A DNA stretch of 64,000 nucleotides from contig PCDI01000007.1 in assembly GCA_002778195.1 (NCBI GenBank), positions 1,496,576 to 1,560,575 of the forward strand, given 5' to 3'. This document shows, one piece after another, positions 1 to 11,292 of the stretch. Below the pieces are notes generated by a model, which saw nothing but the letters and a program-made list of their open reading frames with translations, was not told the DNA's origin and searched no databases. The position numbers were made by a program, and so were the translations under genes. Position 1 is the stretch's first letter; every line of letters begins with the position of its first letter. The stretch comes from Raffaelea ambrosiae (taxonomy: Eukaryota > Ascomycota > Sordariomycetes > Ophiostomatales > Ophiostomataceae).

Positions 1-2493
1 GGATGCCGGCATAGAAACTTTTGTCTTTGTCCTCGCTGTCGCTCGCTTTGGGGTCCTCGTTCTCCTCGTTGTCCTCGTTGTCCCCGCTGTCGCTCGCTCC
101 CGGCCCGTCCGTGGTCCCCCTCCTCGTAAACGACAGGTGCACGTGCGACCCCGTCCCGGCCTGCCGAAACGGCTTCGGGTGCAGCGTAAACTGGTACCCC
201 TTCTCTACCGCCTGCGCCGCCATAATGTCCCGCGCCAGCAGCAGCGTGTCCACGGCCGCCACCGGCGGCCGCGGCGGCAGCACAATCTCAAACTGGCCCT
301 GCGCGCTCTCCGGGTGCACCTGCTCGACCTCGATCCCGGCGTCGTCCAGCTCCGCCACCATGTCCGCCAGCAGCACGGCCACCTGCGGGTCGGCAAAGAA
401 CCGCGACGCCGACCAGGCATGGCCGTAGCCGGGGAGCGCGCGCGTCTCGTCCCGGGCGTCGCTGCGCTGCAGCAGCAGCACAAACTCGACCTCGAAGCCG
501 ACCAGGAACGAAACGCCGGCGGCCGCGCCTCTCTCGACCGCCTGGACGAGCTGGCTGCGCGGACAGAGAAGGGCCCGGGTGGTGGGAGACGAAGCGCCGT
601 CGGATGCGGCCTCCCGAAAATCGCCGTACATGGTGACGTGCCCGGGAATGGGCCCGGCTTTGAGGGAGGACCAGTCCGGGTGGAGGCGGTACTCGCCGGC
701 CGTGGGGACGCCCGGGACGGGCATGTCGTTCTGGAGCAGGCCCAGACAGGCCTTGGTGATGCCAATGTCCACCGGCAAGCCGGCGCGGACGAGGCGGTCA
801 AAGCGGCGGAAGGGGACCATGCGCATGCGCGGCAGGGCGGTGTAGTCGAGCCAGGCGATGCGCACAAAGGCGGGCTCGTGCTTGAGGCCGCTTGCCAAGA
901 AGGCGTCCCACATGGACAGGGGTGTCGGCGGCGGCGGCGCGCGCGACACGACAGAAGTCTCCTCTGCCAGCTCCGAGAACGCCAGTCCCAGGTTGTACAG
1001 CTTGTTGGAGTTGTTGAAGAGAATGTCGCGGGTCAGCTGGATGGCCGCCGGCACGGTGAGGGCGCCTGTCTGGACAAAGTCGACGAGGACCTGCAGGAGT
1101 CAGCGAGCACCCAGCCGTAGACAGGAGAGAGCAGACAGTCAGAAGGACGCACCGTCTCGAGCACCTCGCGGACTTGGTCCGTGGCCAGAATGTAGGTCTC
1201 CGGGAACCAGTGCCCGTCCGTGCTCCAGATCACCTTGGACCACGGACACAGCTCAAAGATCTCGCGCACAATGGCCTCCTGGCCGTGGCGGCTGATGAAC
1301 GGAAACACCTCGCCAATGTCGGCGTAGACGTTGGCATAGACGGTAGCCAGGTAGCTGCTCTCGCGCATAAAGGGGTAGCCCGAGTGCAGCAGCACAATGG
1401 GCACGGTTGGGAAGGCCCGGATCAGAGGCTGGAGGTGGGCCGGCGACGACTTTGCGAGCGTGATGTCGTTGTCGCCGAGGCCGGTGTGGAATTGCAGGGG
1501 CTTGATCTGGCCGCGTTGGGGAGGAGTCGCTGCGGAGGTCGTCGCCGCCTCTCCCGTCGCCGCCCCCTTTTCCACTGTCTTCTCGTTCTTTTCCTTTCCT
1601 GCCATCTCCTCCACGTCGTCCTTGGGCTCCTCGGGCTCCTCCTCCTCTGGCGGCGGCGGTGGCGGCGGTGGAAGCGCACTCTCCCGCAACATCGTCGCCG
1701 TCCGGTGCACGAACAAGTCATTTAGGCCGGCGTGGTCAACCCGTCGGAACGTCTCGCGCGACGCCGCATAGTCCTGCACAATGGCGTACAGCGACTCTTC
1801 GGCCGCCTTCCAGTCCGGCTCGGCGGCCACGTCGAGCCCTGTGCGGTAGCAGATCACCGACTTGAAGCCGGCCACGGCCGGGTCCGCAATGGCGGCGCGG
1901 ATCGCGCCATCAAACCTGCCCAGCACGCTCTTCAGCATGGCGGCGGGCGCGTCCATGGGACGTCCGGCAAGGGCGGTCTCGGCGCGGGCCACCGCGCACT
2001 GGCGGTCGATCAGCTGGGCGGCGACGGCCTCGATGCGGACGATGCGCTTGCACGGGCTGCGCGTGAAGCGGTCGTGCCACGCGCAGTCGTACACGTCGTT
2101 CTCGTTGTCGAGGCCGTCGTCGACCAGGATGGTCTCGACGCCGGCCAGGCAGCGGTCGACCCAGGCGTGGTAGGACGCGTCCCCGCCGGCACGGCGCTGC
2201 TCGATGGCGGCCACGATGGCGGCCCAGTCCTCGGCACAGCCCAGGGCAGCGGATAACTGCTGGACGGCGCGGGCATGGGCCAGCGACGTGAAGACGTCGC
2301 CCAGAGCATCGCCGCCGGCCTCGGTCACGATGGACTCGAGCGGGTATTTGCCGAGCGCCTGGGGCTTGAGCAGGGGGTGGGCATGGTTGTCCACGATGGG
2401 CGTGCGGCGGATGGCACGCACGAGCTGGGCAATGTCGGGGCTGCCGTCGCTGGCAACACGGCCAGAGCGGGCAGTCGTGGCCCTACGCATCAT
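1..2493 (-). CDS. fluG: FluG-like protein: amidohydrolase domain fused to glutamine synthetase domain (3' end outside window)
   Basis: The protein resembles FluG, the fungal fusion of an amidohydrolase-2 domain with a type-I glutamine synthetase domain; in Aspergillus FluG is needed for an extracellular sporulation signal. Exon 1 (2493..1153) carries the amidohydrolase part, with the HxH metal motif in IVDNHAHPLL. A 62-nt intron (1152..1091, GTGCGT...CTGCAG) joins in phase 0 to exon 2 (1090..1), which reads as glutamine synthetase with the signature HVHLSF. About 810 residues are visible and the gene runs off the left edge. I chose the ATG at 2493 because it lies just before the conserved start; an in-frame ATG at 2628 adds 45 weak residues. 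Oddities are a Pro8/acidic low-complexity insert in the amidohydrolase barrel and a Ser/Asp/Glu-rich insert after HVHLSF. Some fungi have several FluG paralogues, so the developmental role is inferred. Confidence 0.85.
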
Positions 2494-5100
2494 CTGAATG
2501 CTGGCAGCGGCTGTGCTCCTTGGCGTGGCTATCGGTGGTTTGGTGAGCGCTGGTTGTGGTAGATGTCCGTGCTGTCGACGGCTGGCAGGTGTAGACTCCC
2601 CGTGGTCGTACCTCTTATCGACAGGCACAGTAGTGTTGCTGATAAACTGTGCACGGGTGAGACGACGATAACCACAGTATGGCCAGAGGGGGTGACATAC
2701 CCACTAGTTAGACTGGTCGCTCTAATTATATGGAAAGATGATACTCGTACACACCAGAGACGCTGCAAGGCTGGCGGAGACGGAAGACGAAAAAAAAAAA
2801 GCAAGAAGCACCTTCGTTAAGGATGGCGTGCTTCACAGCAATCAATACAGTCAATCCGCTGCAGCCTTGCTCCTATTGCGTTGCCTGGGTTCTGGGCGCG
2901 GGATTGAAAGGGCTGCCTGTTTGGAAGGCATCTACATATTACACAACCACGCGGATGAAGTCGTGGACGCCTGATACGTCAGGTTCTGCAATACCGGTCC
3001 AGGCCGAGCGCAAGCGTTGATGCCAGACAGACGCGGAGTGGTGTAAGAGGGGTTTCTTTGCTTGTAATCAAGATATCACTGCCTGGTGACAGCCATCTCT
3101 GAACTGTCATAAAACAACGTTGCAACGCTTCTTGTTGCTTCCAATTTCGAGCGATTGTGGAATTCCCTTTTGATTGTGGAAGGTTGTGCAGCTGAAATTG
3201 GTTCACAACACTGCTTGTGTTGGAGTGGTTCACGGCCGACCAATAGCAGCGACCGAAATGGAGTTGCCTGCTTGGCAAGGGAGAACACAAAACCACACTC
3301 ACAGAGAACGGACTCGCAAAACACAGACGAGCAGGACCAGACTGCAAAGAGAGCTTCTTCTGCCCAGCCAGCAAGCGGTCTGCCTTCCCGATGCGGAAGA
3401 AGGCTGAGAGGCGACATGCACTCCCCACCAAGCCCGGCTTGCTAGTCCGCAGCCTTGGACGGAACAGAGGCGACATCTGGACCCCAAGAAGTCGTCTCTG
3501 GGTGCAGAGAATGGACCTGCGTGATTGCCCCGGATGCACGGTTCCGCATGCTCGAGCGATCACCCGTCCTGTTTGTAGGTTGATTACTAGGTTGAGCATC
3601 CGGAACCCGTGGCGTTCATGTGCACACCCTGTCAAGAGGACCAAGGGATACTTGAAGATTTAGATGGTACCAAGACAACCAAGACTTGCAATCAAGGAAC
3701 CAGTGATGGAGTCGAGCGCATAGTGTTTCAAACCCGCACCGGACTCTTCGGATGCCGTGCCATCATATTACCCGCCTCTTCTATTGGGGGGGGCTCCCCA
3801 GCATACCACTGTACGAGTAGAGGCCACTGTGCCGGCGCCAAGCGACCAGAGCGCGTATTGGCGCTGGGCGGCGGCGTCTTGGCTGCTGGGTCCCGCCAAG
3901 AGGCGCCGTGCAGTGCAGGCATTTTTATGGTTGTACTGGCCCATTCTAAGCGTATTCCTAGTGTGTGCGGTACGCATAGCACAGCACTTTCGGCCAACCA
4001 CAGCGTGTCTGCCCAGACTTTGCCCAGCCTGTGCCCAGACGTGCCCAGAGTCTGTCCCAAACACAGCCTTTCTTGGCTTTGTCGTACTGGCCAGGCAATG
4101 CCGGCCAGTGGCCTTTGCAGCTTCCTCTGACTCCTTTTGCATGTCTCCGCTGTCCTTTCTACACCGTAATTACCCCTGGTTGGTTCAGGGCTCGTTGTCC
4201 ACTTTCCCCTTGCCGCCGATCGTCAGTGGCTTCTGACTACTGAGGCCAGAGGGCCTGGACAGAAAAGTGCATCTGAAAGGGTGCAGCGAAAAGGGTGCAT
4301 CTGAAAGGGTGCATCTGAAAGGGTGCATCTGAAAGGGTGCAGCGAAAAGAGTGCCTCTGAAGAAAGTTGCATCTTACTCCACCTCACCGCTGCGTGAGGT
4401 CGCCGAAAACCATACTGTCCTGGGGACACATAATGCCAGCCGTGCTTCTTATACGAGTGCTGGAATCACAGTGTCAGATGCCCAGACGGGCAGTCTCTGG
4501 CCAAGCGCCCGCCGCAGATTCGCGCCTTCCGTCAGGGGCGGCCAGCCAAAACACCCACACGCCATTGCTGCTGTATTACCGTAGTATGATGCCTAGTCGA
4601 TACAGTGTGCACGTAACTGTCCACGGAGCGTCGACTTACACAAAGGGCATCCCGAAAGAGAAAGAAGGCTTGGCCTTTTGCCATTGCCCAGCCCGGCAGT
4701 GCCCAGCAGCACATTCCACCCCCAGCCAGTCGCCCAGACAGCCCAGACTCTCCTGCTGCTCCTGCCCGCTGGGCTCCTTTCGGGACCCCTTACTCTCGCT
4801 TTCTGTCTCGGCGTCGACTTTTTATTTATTGTTTTTGTTTTCTTGCTCTTGCTCTTGCTCTTGCTCTTGCTACTTTTTCACCTCCTTCCCTGCTGGACGT
4901 CATTTCAAGTCCAGTCTTTCCTGCTCTTTTCTTGCAATCGACTTCTCTTTGCAGATTCCCACCAAAAGCGCCAACATCGTACACAATAATCTGACGAGCC
5001 CGAAAAAAAAGGGACCCTCACTCGTTTGACCGCCAATCTTGTTTTGGCTTCTGTCGCTCGTTTTGTTTCTGTTTTTTTTTTTTTTCCTTCTCTTTCTACT
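2494..5100. other. Long divergent intergenic region (FluG-like / GH76)
   Basis: No convincing gene. Open frames here, including one of 221 codons on the minus strand (3644..2979), show no family signature or fungal splice pattern. It holds a 14-bp tandem repeat (4267-4364), a pentameric CTCTTG-type run near 4844-4872 and many GCCCAG words around 4005-4050 and 4685-4750. It must contain both divergent promoters. Confidence 0.6.
4267..4364. repeat. 14-bp tandem repeat, about 7 copies
   Basis: The unit GTGCATCTGAAAGG is repeated head to tail, with two variant units of the form GTGCAGCGAAAAGR and a degenerate last copy. The unit length is not a multiple of three and no gene overlaps it, so it is a non-coding minisatellite about 0.75 kb upstream of the GH76 gene. 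Confidence 0.9.
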
Positions 5101-6684
5101 ATGCCTTCTGCGCTCTCCAGGGGCGCTGCGCTGGCCCTGGTGGCCAGTCGCGCTGTGCAGGCACAGACCTACAGTATCGCATCAACAGGTTTGTGATCTT
5201 CTTTTTTTTCCCTCCCTCCTCTCTTCGCTCGTTCTCGGTTTTCTCGGAGCTATTCCAGGCGCCTATGGCCTCTCCACAGGGTCACTCTCATCCTCTCCCC
5301 CTCCCCACTAACATCCCAAAGACGACATAAAAGCTTCAGCAAAGATCCTCGCCGCCGACCTCCTCGATTACTACCACGGCAGAGATTACGGCGGCATTCC
5401 CGGTATCCTGCCCGGCCCGCCTCCTGCCGGTGATTACTACTGGTGGGAGGGCGGTGCCATGTGGGGGACGCTCATCGACTACTGGCACCTGACCGGCGAC
5501 GACACCTACAACGACATTGTCCAAGAAGGCATGCTGTTCCAGGTCGGCCCCAACGCCGACTACATGCCGCCCAACGTGACGGCCTCGCTTGGCAATGACG
5601 ACCAAGGCTTCTGGGGCATGTCCGCCATGCTGGCCGCCGAGGTCAACTTCCCCAACCCGCCCGAAGACCAGCCGCAGTGGCTCGCCCTGGCCCAAGCCGT
5701 CTTCAACACCCAGGCCGACCCAGGCCGCCACGACGATACCTGCGGCGGCGGTCTCCGGTGGCAGATCCCCTTTGCCAATAACGGCTACGACTACAAGAAC
5801 AGCATCGCCAACGGCTGCTTCTTCAACATCGGCGCCCGCCTGGCCCGGTACACCGGCAACCAGACCTACGCCGACTGGGCCGAGACGACGTGGGACTGGA
5901 TCACCAACGTTGGCCTGATGGATGCCAACTACAACATTTACGACGGCGCCCACGTTGGCAAGAACTGCACCGACATCAACAAGGCCGAATTTTCGTATAA
6001 CAGTGCCGTGTGGCTGCTTGGCGCCGCCTACATGTGGAATCACGTTAGACCCTCCCTCGCCCTCCCTTGCGCGTCTCTTTGCTGTATATTGCACAAAAGT
6101 ATCGTTCACTAACACACACCCAGACCGAAGAGGAACGCTGGCGGACCCGCTTCAATGGCCTCATCAACAACACCATCAACACCTTTTTCCCCGGCGGCGT
6201 GGCTTACGAGATCGCCTGCGAAGAGGGCATGACCTGTACCACCGACATGCTCAGCTTCAAGGGCTATCTGCACCGCTGGATGGCCACTGCCGGCACCCTG
6301 GCCCCCTTTGCGCACGACACTATCCAGGCCGTCCTCACGACCTCGACCGAGGCCGCCATTAAGCAGTGCACGGGCGGCGACAACGGCCGCACCTGCGGCT
6401 TCGGATGGAAGTCGGGCGTCTTTGACAACAGTGTCGGCGCCGGCCAGACAATGAACGTGCTGGCCGCCGTGTCGGCGCTGCTGACCGATGTGGCTAGGGC
6501 GCCCGTCACCAACAACACGGGTGGCACCAGCGTGGGCGACAACAACGCGGGCAGCCAGAGTGAGGACAATCCAACACCGCTGGCGCCGATCACGACGGGG
6601 GACCGGGTGGGTGCGGGTTTCCTGACGGCGCTGATCCTAGCGGGCGTGGTGGGTATGTTTGGATTTATGAGTTATGGGCAGTAA
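5101..6684 (+). CDS. Secreted/GPI-anchored GH76 endo-1,6-alpha-mannosidase (Dfg5/Dcw1 family)
   Basis: Three exons (5101..5188, 5322..6043, 6124..6684) give a 456-residue protein. Both introns have GT-AG ends, and the second has a CTAAC branch site just before its CAG. The N-terminus is a signal peptide (Ala/Leu-rich, ending near VQAQ). The catalytic Asp pair of GH76 is visible in [11 protein letters not shown], and further family blocks are CGGGLRWQI and GYLHRWM. The C-terminus has a Ser/Thr/Asn-rich linker followed by a hydrophobic tail ([16 protein letters not shown]), typical of a GPI signal. Dfg5/Dcw1 proteins act at the plasma membrane or wall and are thought to cross-link GPI-anchored mannoproteins into the glucan matrix. 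The domain order and length fit the family, so the assignment is firm; which Dfg5 paralogue it is cannot be told. Confidence 0.92.
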
Positions 6685-7378
6685 AAAGGGAAGAGAATGG
6701 AAGGGTGTCTGCTTTTTCGATTTTCCAAAGCCAAAAGCCCCAGTCCCCTCTCTGTTCATGTTTTGCGCTTTTTTCCCTCGTCATTCTTTGTCACGTTGTT
6801 CTTGTCTCGTTTGATCCCCCATCATTTGTTTTGTTTTTGGTTGCTTATTTTTTGTTTTGGTTTCCCATACCTCTCGCATATGTATTATAGAGAACGGGGA
6901 CAGGCAAGATCCAGATCCATCTATTGCAATTGGGCCAGCAACTGGCGGGCAGTTGTTGTGGCCGTTTCTTTTCTTTTCTTTGTTTTTGTTTAGTTTACTT
7001 CTTGTTCTCTTCTTGAAAGGCGTTTTAGAGGAAAAGGGTTCTCAGGCGGATATTCCGTAGCATTTCCATAGTTTATTTCTTCCTCGAATGTTGAGACGGT
7101 CAGCATTGTATAATGCCAATTTTAGGGTTCGGTCTTGGGCGTTCACAACAGGCGGTTTTCTTTTTCAAAAGTGTTCTCTCATGCCCGTGAATGGTCTTTG
7201 CATTGGGAGATAGATTTACCAGAGTACAGATACTACCTATACAGCTAACTCTCTATGCCGTGTGTTTTTGTCATGGGAGGCATTGGATTGTTATACAAAC
7301 GATCATTATCAGCAGACATGCAGGCGGAGAGAGGTACGGGCATACAAGGAAATTGGAGTGTAAATAGACGGGAACGCT
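6685..7378. other. Intergenic region between convergent genes
   Basis: T-rich 3' flank of the GH76 gene followed by the 3' flank of the dioxygenase gene. No coding signal seen. Confidence 0.6.
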
Positions 7379-8947
7379 TCAGTACTGGCACAGGCCGCCA
7401 ATGTCTTCGTCCAGCCTCCACGTCCCGGCCATGCCGACGGCCACGTCCTCATCTCCGCCGTCTTCGACCACAACGGCCTGCACCGGCGGCGTGTCCGGCT
7501 TGCCCAAGAAGAAGTCGTTCTTGCCTGGCGCGCGCGCCTGCCGGCTCAGGAACCGCTGCGCCCACGCCTCCACGGCCGGCTCGCCCGTCTCGTCGCGCGC
7601 CTGTTTCAGGAACGAGATGAGAGCCGTGCCGCCCGTGCCCTTGAGATTCTGTGGGTTGCTCTTCTGGCCAGAGGCCTTGGCCAGGTTGACTCTAGGAGGA
7701 GCAGACGGCCGCAGAGCCATCGACTTGCGCGCGGCTTCCGGACTGCGCGAGCGACTGCGCTCCCGCAGCTTGTCCCGCGACGGCACCACAATGTAGCGCG
7801 TGACAATGTTGATGTGCTTGTCGCGGAGGGCGCGCAGCACGGCCAGACACGAGTCGTAGGCAATGCACACCGGGCGGTAGCGAGCAATGTCGCGGTGGGT
7901 GTCGACGTAGGGGCGGATGTTGGCCACGGCGGCGACGTCGGCCAGGAAGCGCGCATGGGGGCCCGGCATGTACTGGCGCATGTCCATGATGAAATTGTGC
8001 TTCTTGTCGTTGCCGCCATCGCCGTCCGAAGAAGAAGACTGGGGTTTGTCACCCTTCTTCTCGCCCGTCGGACGATGCTCAATGTTGAGGACAATGTCAA
8101 AGAACTGGATCAGGCTGCTCTGGGCATTGCTGCCGCCGCTGTACTGGCGGTAGGGCTGCGGCGCGCTGTCGGAGCCGGTGTCGTAAATGACGCCGTGCGG
8201 CAGACCGGCATCGGCCATGTTCTTGCTGCCGGCCAGAAACGGACGGATGCGATGGTAGAAAATGGACGGGTCGCAGTTCTCGTGCAGGCGCTGCAGCAGA
8301 TTGGTCAGGTCATCCAGGCGCTCGGCGAAAGCCTGCAGGCACTCCGTCACGGTGTCGACGTCGTCTTCGCGCACAGCGGCCATGGCCTTGAGCATGATGG
8401 CGATCATGGGCCCGCCGCGGGCCTCCATGGCCACCGAGACCAGGTAGAACCAGGACTCGTCGAGCGAGCCCGTCAGGGTGTTGAGCGTAGCCAGGTTCTC
8501 GAGCTGGTCAATGCCCTCGTCGACAAACAGGGGCTTGAAGTTCCAGAGACAGACGGCGGCAAACGTGGCAACGGGCGGGACCTCGCAGTGGGCAGACACG
8601 GCCAGCAGGGGCACGGCCAGCGGCGGCGGAAGACGGTCGCTGGGCTGGTCGCCGCCCCAGATGTAGCCGTGAGCCATGAAGCAGAGCAGGCAGTAGGCAC
8701 GACGCCACTCGGCCTCGTGCTCCAGCCCGACCGTGGAGAGGATGGGCAGACGGTCGACGACGCCACGGAGACGACGGCTCAGGATTAAGGCCTGCAGATT
8801 GGCGGCAACAGCCTCCCACTTGTTATAGTACGGATCCGGGAGATGGGCCAGCGGCAGCTCGTTAGGCAGGAAGCCATGCTTGGGCGAGATGCCGTAGTCG
8901 GCCAGAACCGGGATAGGAGGCAGCATCGCGAGAAAGTTGACCGCCAA
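7379..8947 (-). CDS. Indoleamine 2,3-dioxygenase family protein
   Basis: A single uninterrupted 522-codon frame. Indoleamine 2,3-dioxygenases are heme enzymes that open the indole ring of tryptophan to N-formylkynurenine, the first step of the kynurenine/NAD route (BNA2 in yeast). Diagnostic blocks are the start LPPIPVLADYG, the distal-pocket region GGSNAQSSLIQFFD (residues about 271-284), MRQYMPGPHARFL with H331 as the likely proximal heme ligand, DSCLAVLRALRDKHINIVTRY (about 365-385) and the fungal C-terminal block KGTGGTALISFLKQARDET. An Arg/Ser-rich insert (RERSRSRSPE) lies near 395-405. The ATG at 8926 (M8) would match the usual family start better than 8947; both are in frame. Filamentous fungi often have two or three IDO paralogues with different tryptophan affinity, so I give no paralogue name. 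Confidence 0.93.
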   Translation of the reverse strand: MAVNFLAMLPPIPVLADYGISPKHGFLPNELPLAHLPDPYYNKWEAVAANLQALILSRRLRGVVDRLPILSTVGLEHEAEWRRAYCLLCFMAHGYIWGGDQPSDRLPPPLAVPLLAVSAHCEVPPVATFAAVCLWNFKPLFVDEGIDQLENLATLNTLTGSLDESWFYLVSVAMEARGGPMIAIMLKAMAAVREDDVDTVTECLQAFAERLDDLTNLLQRLHENCDPSIFYHRIRPFLAGSKNMADAGLPHGVIYDTGSDSAPQPYRQYSGGSNAQSSLIQFFDIVLNIEHRPTGEKKGDKPQSSSSDGDGGNDKKHNFIMDMRQYMPGPHARFLADVAAVANIRPYVDTHRDIARYRPVCIAYDSCLAVLRALRDKHINIVTRYIVVPSRDKLRERSRSRSPEAARKSMALRPSAPPRVNLAKASGQKSNPQNLKGTGGTALISFLKQARDETGEPAVEAWAQRFLSRQARAPGKNDFFLGKPDTPPVQAVVVEDGGDEDVAVGMAGTWRLDEDIGGLCQY

Positions 8948-9659
8948 TGGCCGACCACCTGCGGGAAGAACGGCTAGCTTCGGTTCTGTGTTTCAAGAAC
9001 AGGCTGGTTGTGCAGAAGCTTGCTCCGGAAGAGGAGAAACTCGATCTGAGCAGAACTGAGTTGTCTTCTCTGAGTTGTCGCCCGCGTTGGCTAAAAGTTG
9101 ACGCAAAGCTGGTAGCGGCAAAGTCTGTTCAGGCGAGCAAAAAGAGGCGAGACTCTTCAGGGCAGGTAAAGCAGTTTGAGCAGTTTCTGGAAGACAAGTT
9201 CCACAAGATAAAGTAATAGTGCTGGATGGGCAGTGCTAGGAGGATGTTCAAGTGTCCGAGAATTCCTGACGCAAGGAGTATACAGAATGGATTCTGTGAT
9301 ACTCCTCAGCCGTGCGAGATTCGGGACGGATCGTGAACATGGGCGTTGGTGGTGTTTGTTGCAGAACGGAAAGAGAAGCCCAGGCGAAGGGAGACGGAGA
9401 GAGGCGAAGTGGGTGTGTATGGGAGTTTATAAAGGCGCTGGAAAGCTTTAAAATCGAGGCCGAGTGGGAGACAAAGTCAGCCAACGGGCTAGGCGGAAGT
9501 AACACGCAAAACGGGTCGATTTTAGGCCATTTGGGCTGGCCACACACGTTCTCGCCTGGGGGTCCGGTTCCTGCAGCGTGGAGGCTGCACGTGAGAAGAG
9601 AAAGCTGCTAGACACAGAGCTAGGACGAAGGGTTGCAGGGTGTATGGGGGTCGCAAGTT

Positions 9660-9720
<61 letters not shown>

Positions 9721-10639
9721 GTCCCCTTACCTATCTTCTGTGCTGTTGGTTGGGTGGCTTTTCTCATCTTCTCTCATTTTTTCTCTCATTTTTTTCTTTT
9801 CCATTTCTCCTTTCACGCTAGTTCCGTTTTCCCACACTTCTTGGCTCGCCGGCACCGCACTGGCTGGGGTCGAATGATCCGGGAGGGAGGGTCTCCGACT
9901 GCGGCCGTGTTTGTCGCGATGCATTGTTGAGAGAGTTTGTAGAAGCAGTGGTTCACGTTTATTGTGTCCGGGTTTCTCCAAGTTGTCGGGTTAAACTTGA
10001 GTCGTCCGTGCTTTCCGTTTGTCTTTCCTCCCTAGGTCGCTCCTACCTCGCTTACACAACTACCGTGAAATGCCATTCGTCGGCTGTTCCAGGCATGTGA
10101 CTGGGAACTAACTATCTTTCCCCCGAGTCCTCGTCAGTGTCCTCGTCAGTGCAGTTGCATTCATACGCAAGAAGCCCAAAGGGGATAAAGGGACAAAGAA
10201 AAACTCAGCTGATGGTAAAGCGGCAATCGTCGTCATCCGCCCTGGAAGGGTTTGCCTTGCCTTTCTCTTTACAGCCCTTTCACGCTGGCGCTGCTATTAT
10301 TAATACGTAGTTTCCTTGTAAAGTCTGTAATAGCGGGGTCAGTGAGAGCGTTTGTGGGATTTACGATTTTCCCCCGTGATCTCTCACGTGTATTTGACCA
10401 CATGGGACCGCTATCGAGCGCAGGTAGGCTACTGGTCCACTGTAGCTCACTGGCCCAGTTGCTGGCTTTCCTCTGCGAAAATTCGCATCCGATCTGTATA
10501 CCTCATTTCACCTATGGAGGCTATCTGCTCTTTACTAGTGCTTCCGGTCTTCTCTGCAACTGGGCCACCGTTGTTACTATCAATACCTCGGTCAGTAAAG
10601 CAAGACGGTGTGACGAAGCAAGCGAACCAAAGAGGATAG
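8948..10639. other. Gene-poor intergenic region
   Basis: Contains the promoter side of the dioxygenase gene and a long poly-G tract. An 89-codon frame on the plus strand at 8947..9216 has no recognisable feature and I do not call it a gene. Nothing else supportable was seen. Confidence 0.5.
9663..9718 (+). repeat. Uninterrupted poly(G) tract, 56 bases
   Basis: A run of G with no interruption on the plus strand, opening frames of pure glycine in all three phases that are clearly not genes. Such a run could fold as G-quadruplex or could mark a sequencing or assembly problem. Confidence 0.97.
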
Positions 10640-10941
10640 AAGAATTGCCGTAGTAATGATGGTGTTATCCCAATCGAAACTGTCAGGAAATTAATGCATT
10701 CCATCTCTTCGAACTTGCAGGTCTTGCCTCCTCAAGAACTACTCACAAGAGCTGTCACGAAAATCGCCAGGCGCAGACTCGTGTTGATAAGCAGATGCCG
10801 CAGTCCCTTCGGGTAGTTTGCTACTTCATCTTGGGACTCTGCAAGTGTAGCGGACGGAACACGGCCGTGGATGTCGGACACTGTTGTCTTTGAAGGTCCC
10901 GGGGCAGCTTCGGCTGCGCCATCGTCCGCCGAAGTTGTCAT
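10640..10941 (-). pseudogene. Relic of a major facilitator superfamily transporter N-terminus
   Basis: A frame starting at 10941 codes an acidic, Ser-rich leader, then a block ending LRLAIFVTALV that resembles the leader and start of helix 1 of fungal drug-efflux MFS proteins. A GTGAGT donor follows directly. About 60 bases on, another frame of the same strand reads DNTIITTAI, close to the family's DNTIIATAI motif, but a stop soon follows and I find no later helices on this strand. The piece therefore looks like a truncated, decayed gene. A plus-strand frame near 10505-10560 (YGGYLLFTSASGLL) vaguely resembles an MFS helix, which would imply an inversion, but that is weak. Confidence 0.45.
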
Positions 10942-11292
10942 GTCCGGCTGCGGTACTTGTGGTCACTCCAGCAATGGCTTTCATGTAATTTTTCATGTGC
11001 CCAGAGTTCTCTCTTTTTAGTGAGACAAATGACGAAAAGAGAGAGTTTCCTAAAAGGAAGGACCTGTGTAGTCCTAGCTGCTATACCGTCTTCACTCTTT
11101 CCTGCTGATCTTACAAGACCTACCAGGTGCTTGCCTATTCTGGATGTTATATTAGAGAATTTTATTCGTCCATTGCAAAGAGTCGAAAGACCATCGAGCG
11201 AGTTGTATGAATGCGTGAGTATGCATCTAAGCTTATTTCTGACACCCGTGGACACTAGTAGGTCGGTGCAGGTCCTCATATGAACAGTTGAG

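Noticed and set aside
137..1120. A 327-codon plus-strand frame over the glutamine synthetase exon
   Set aside because: It is the antisense shadow of the FluG-like exon; composition is Arg/Gly/His-rich with no domain.
2979..3644. A 221-codon minus-strand frame in the long intergenic region
   Set aside because: No domain, irregular composition, and no splice partners; kept as unexplained open frame only.
8947..9216. Possible small plus-strand gene divergent from the dioxygenase gene
   Set aside because: Starts at the same base pair as the dioxygenase start codon, has no promoter space and no recognisable feature.
9522..9877. Frames coding poly-Gly or poly-Pro
   Set aside because: They are translations of the 56-base G tract.
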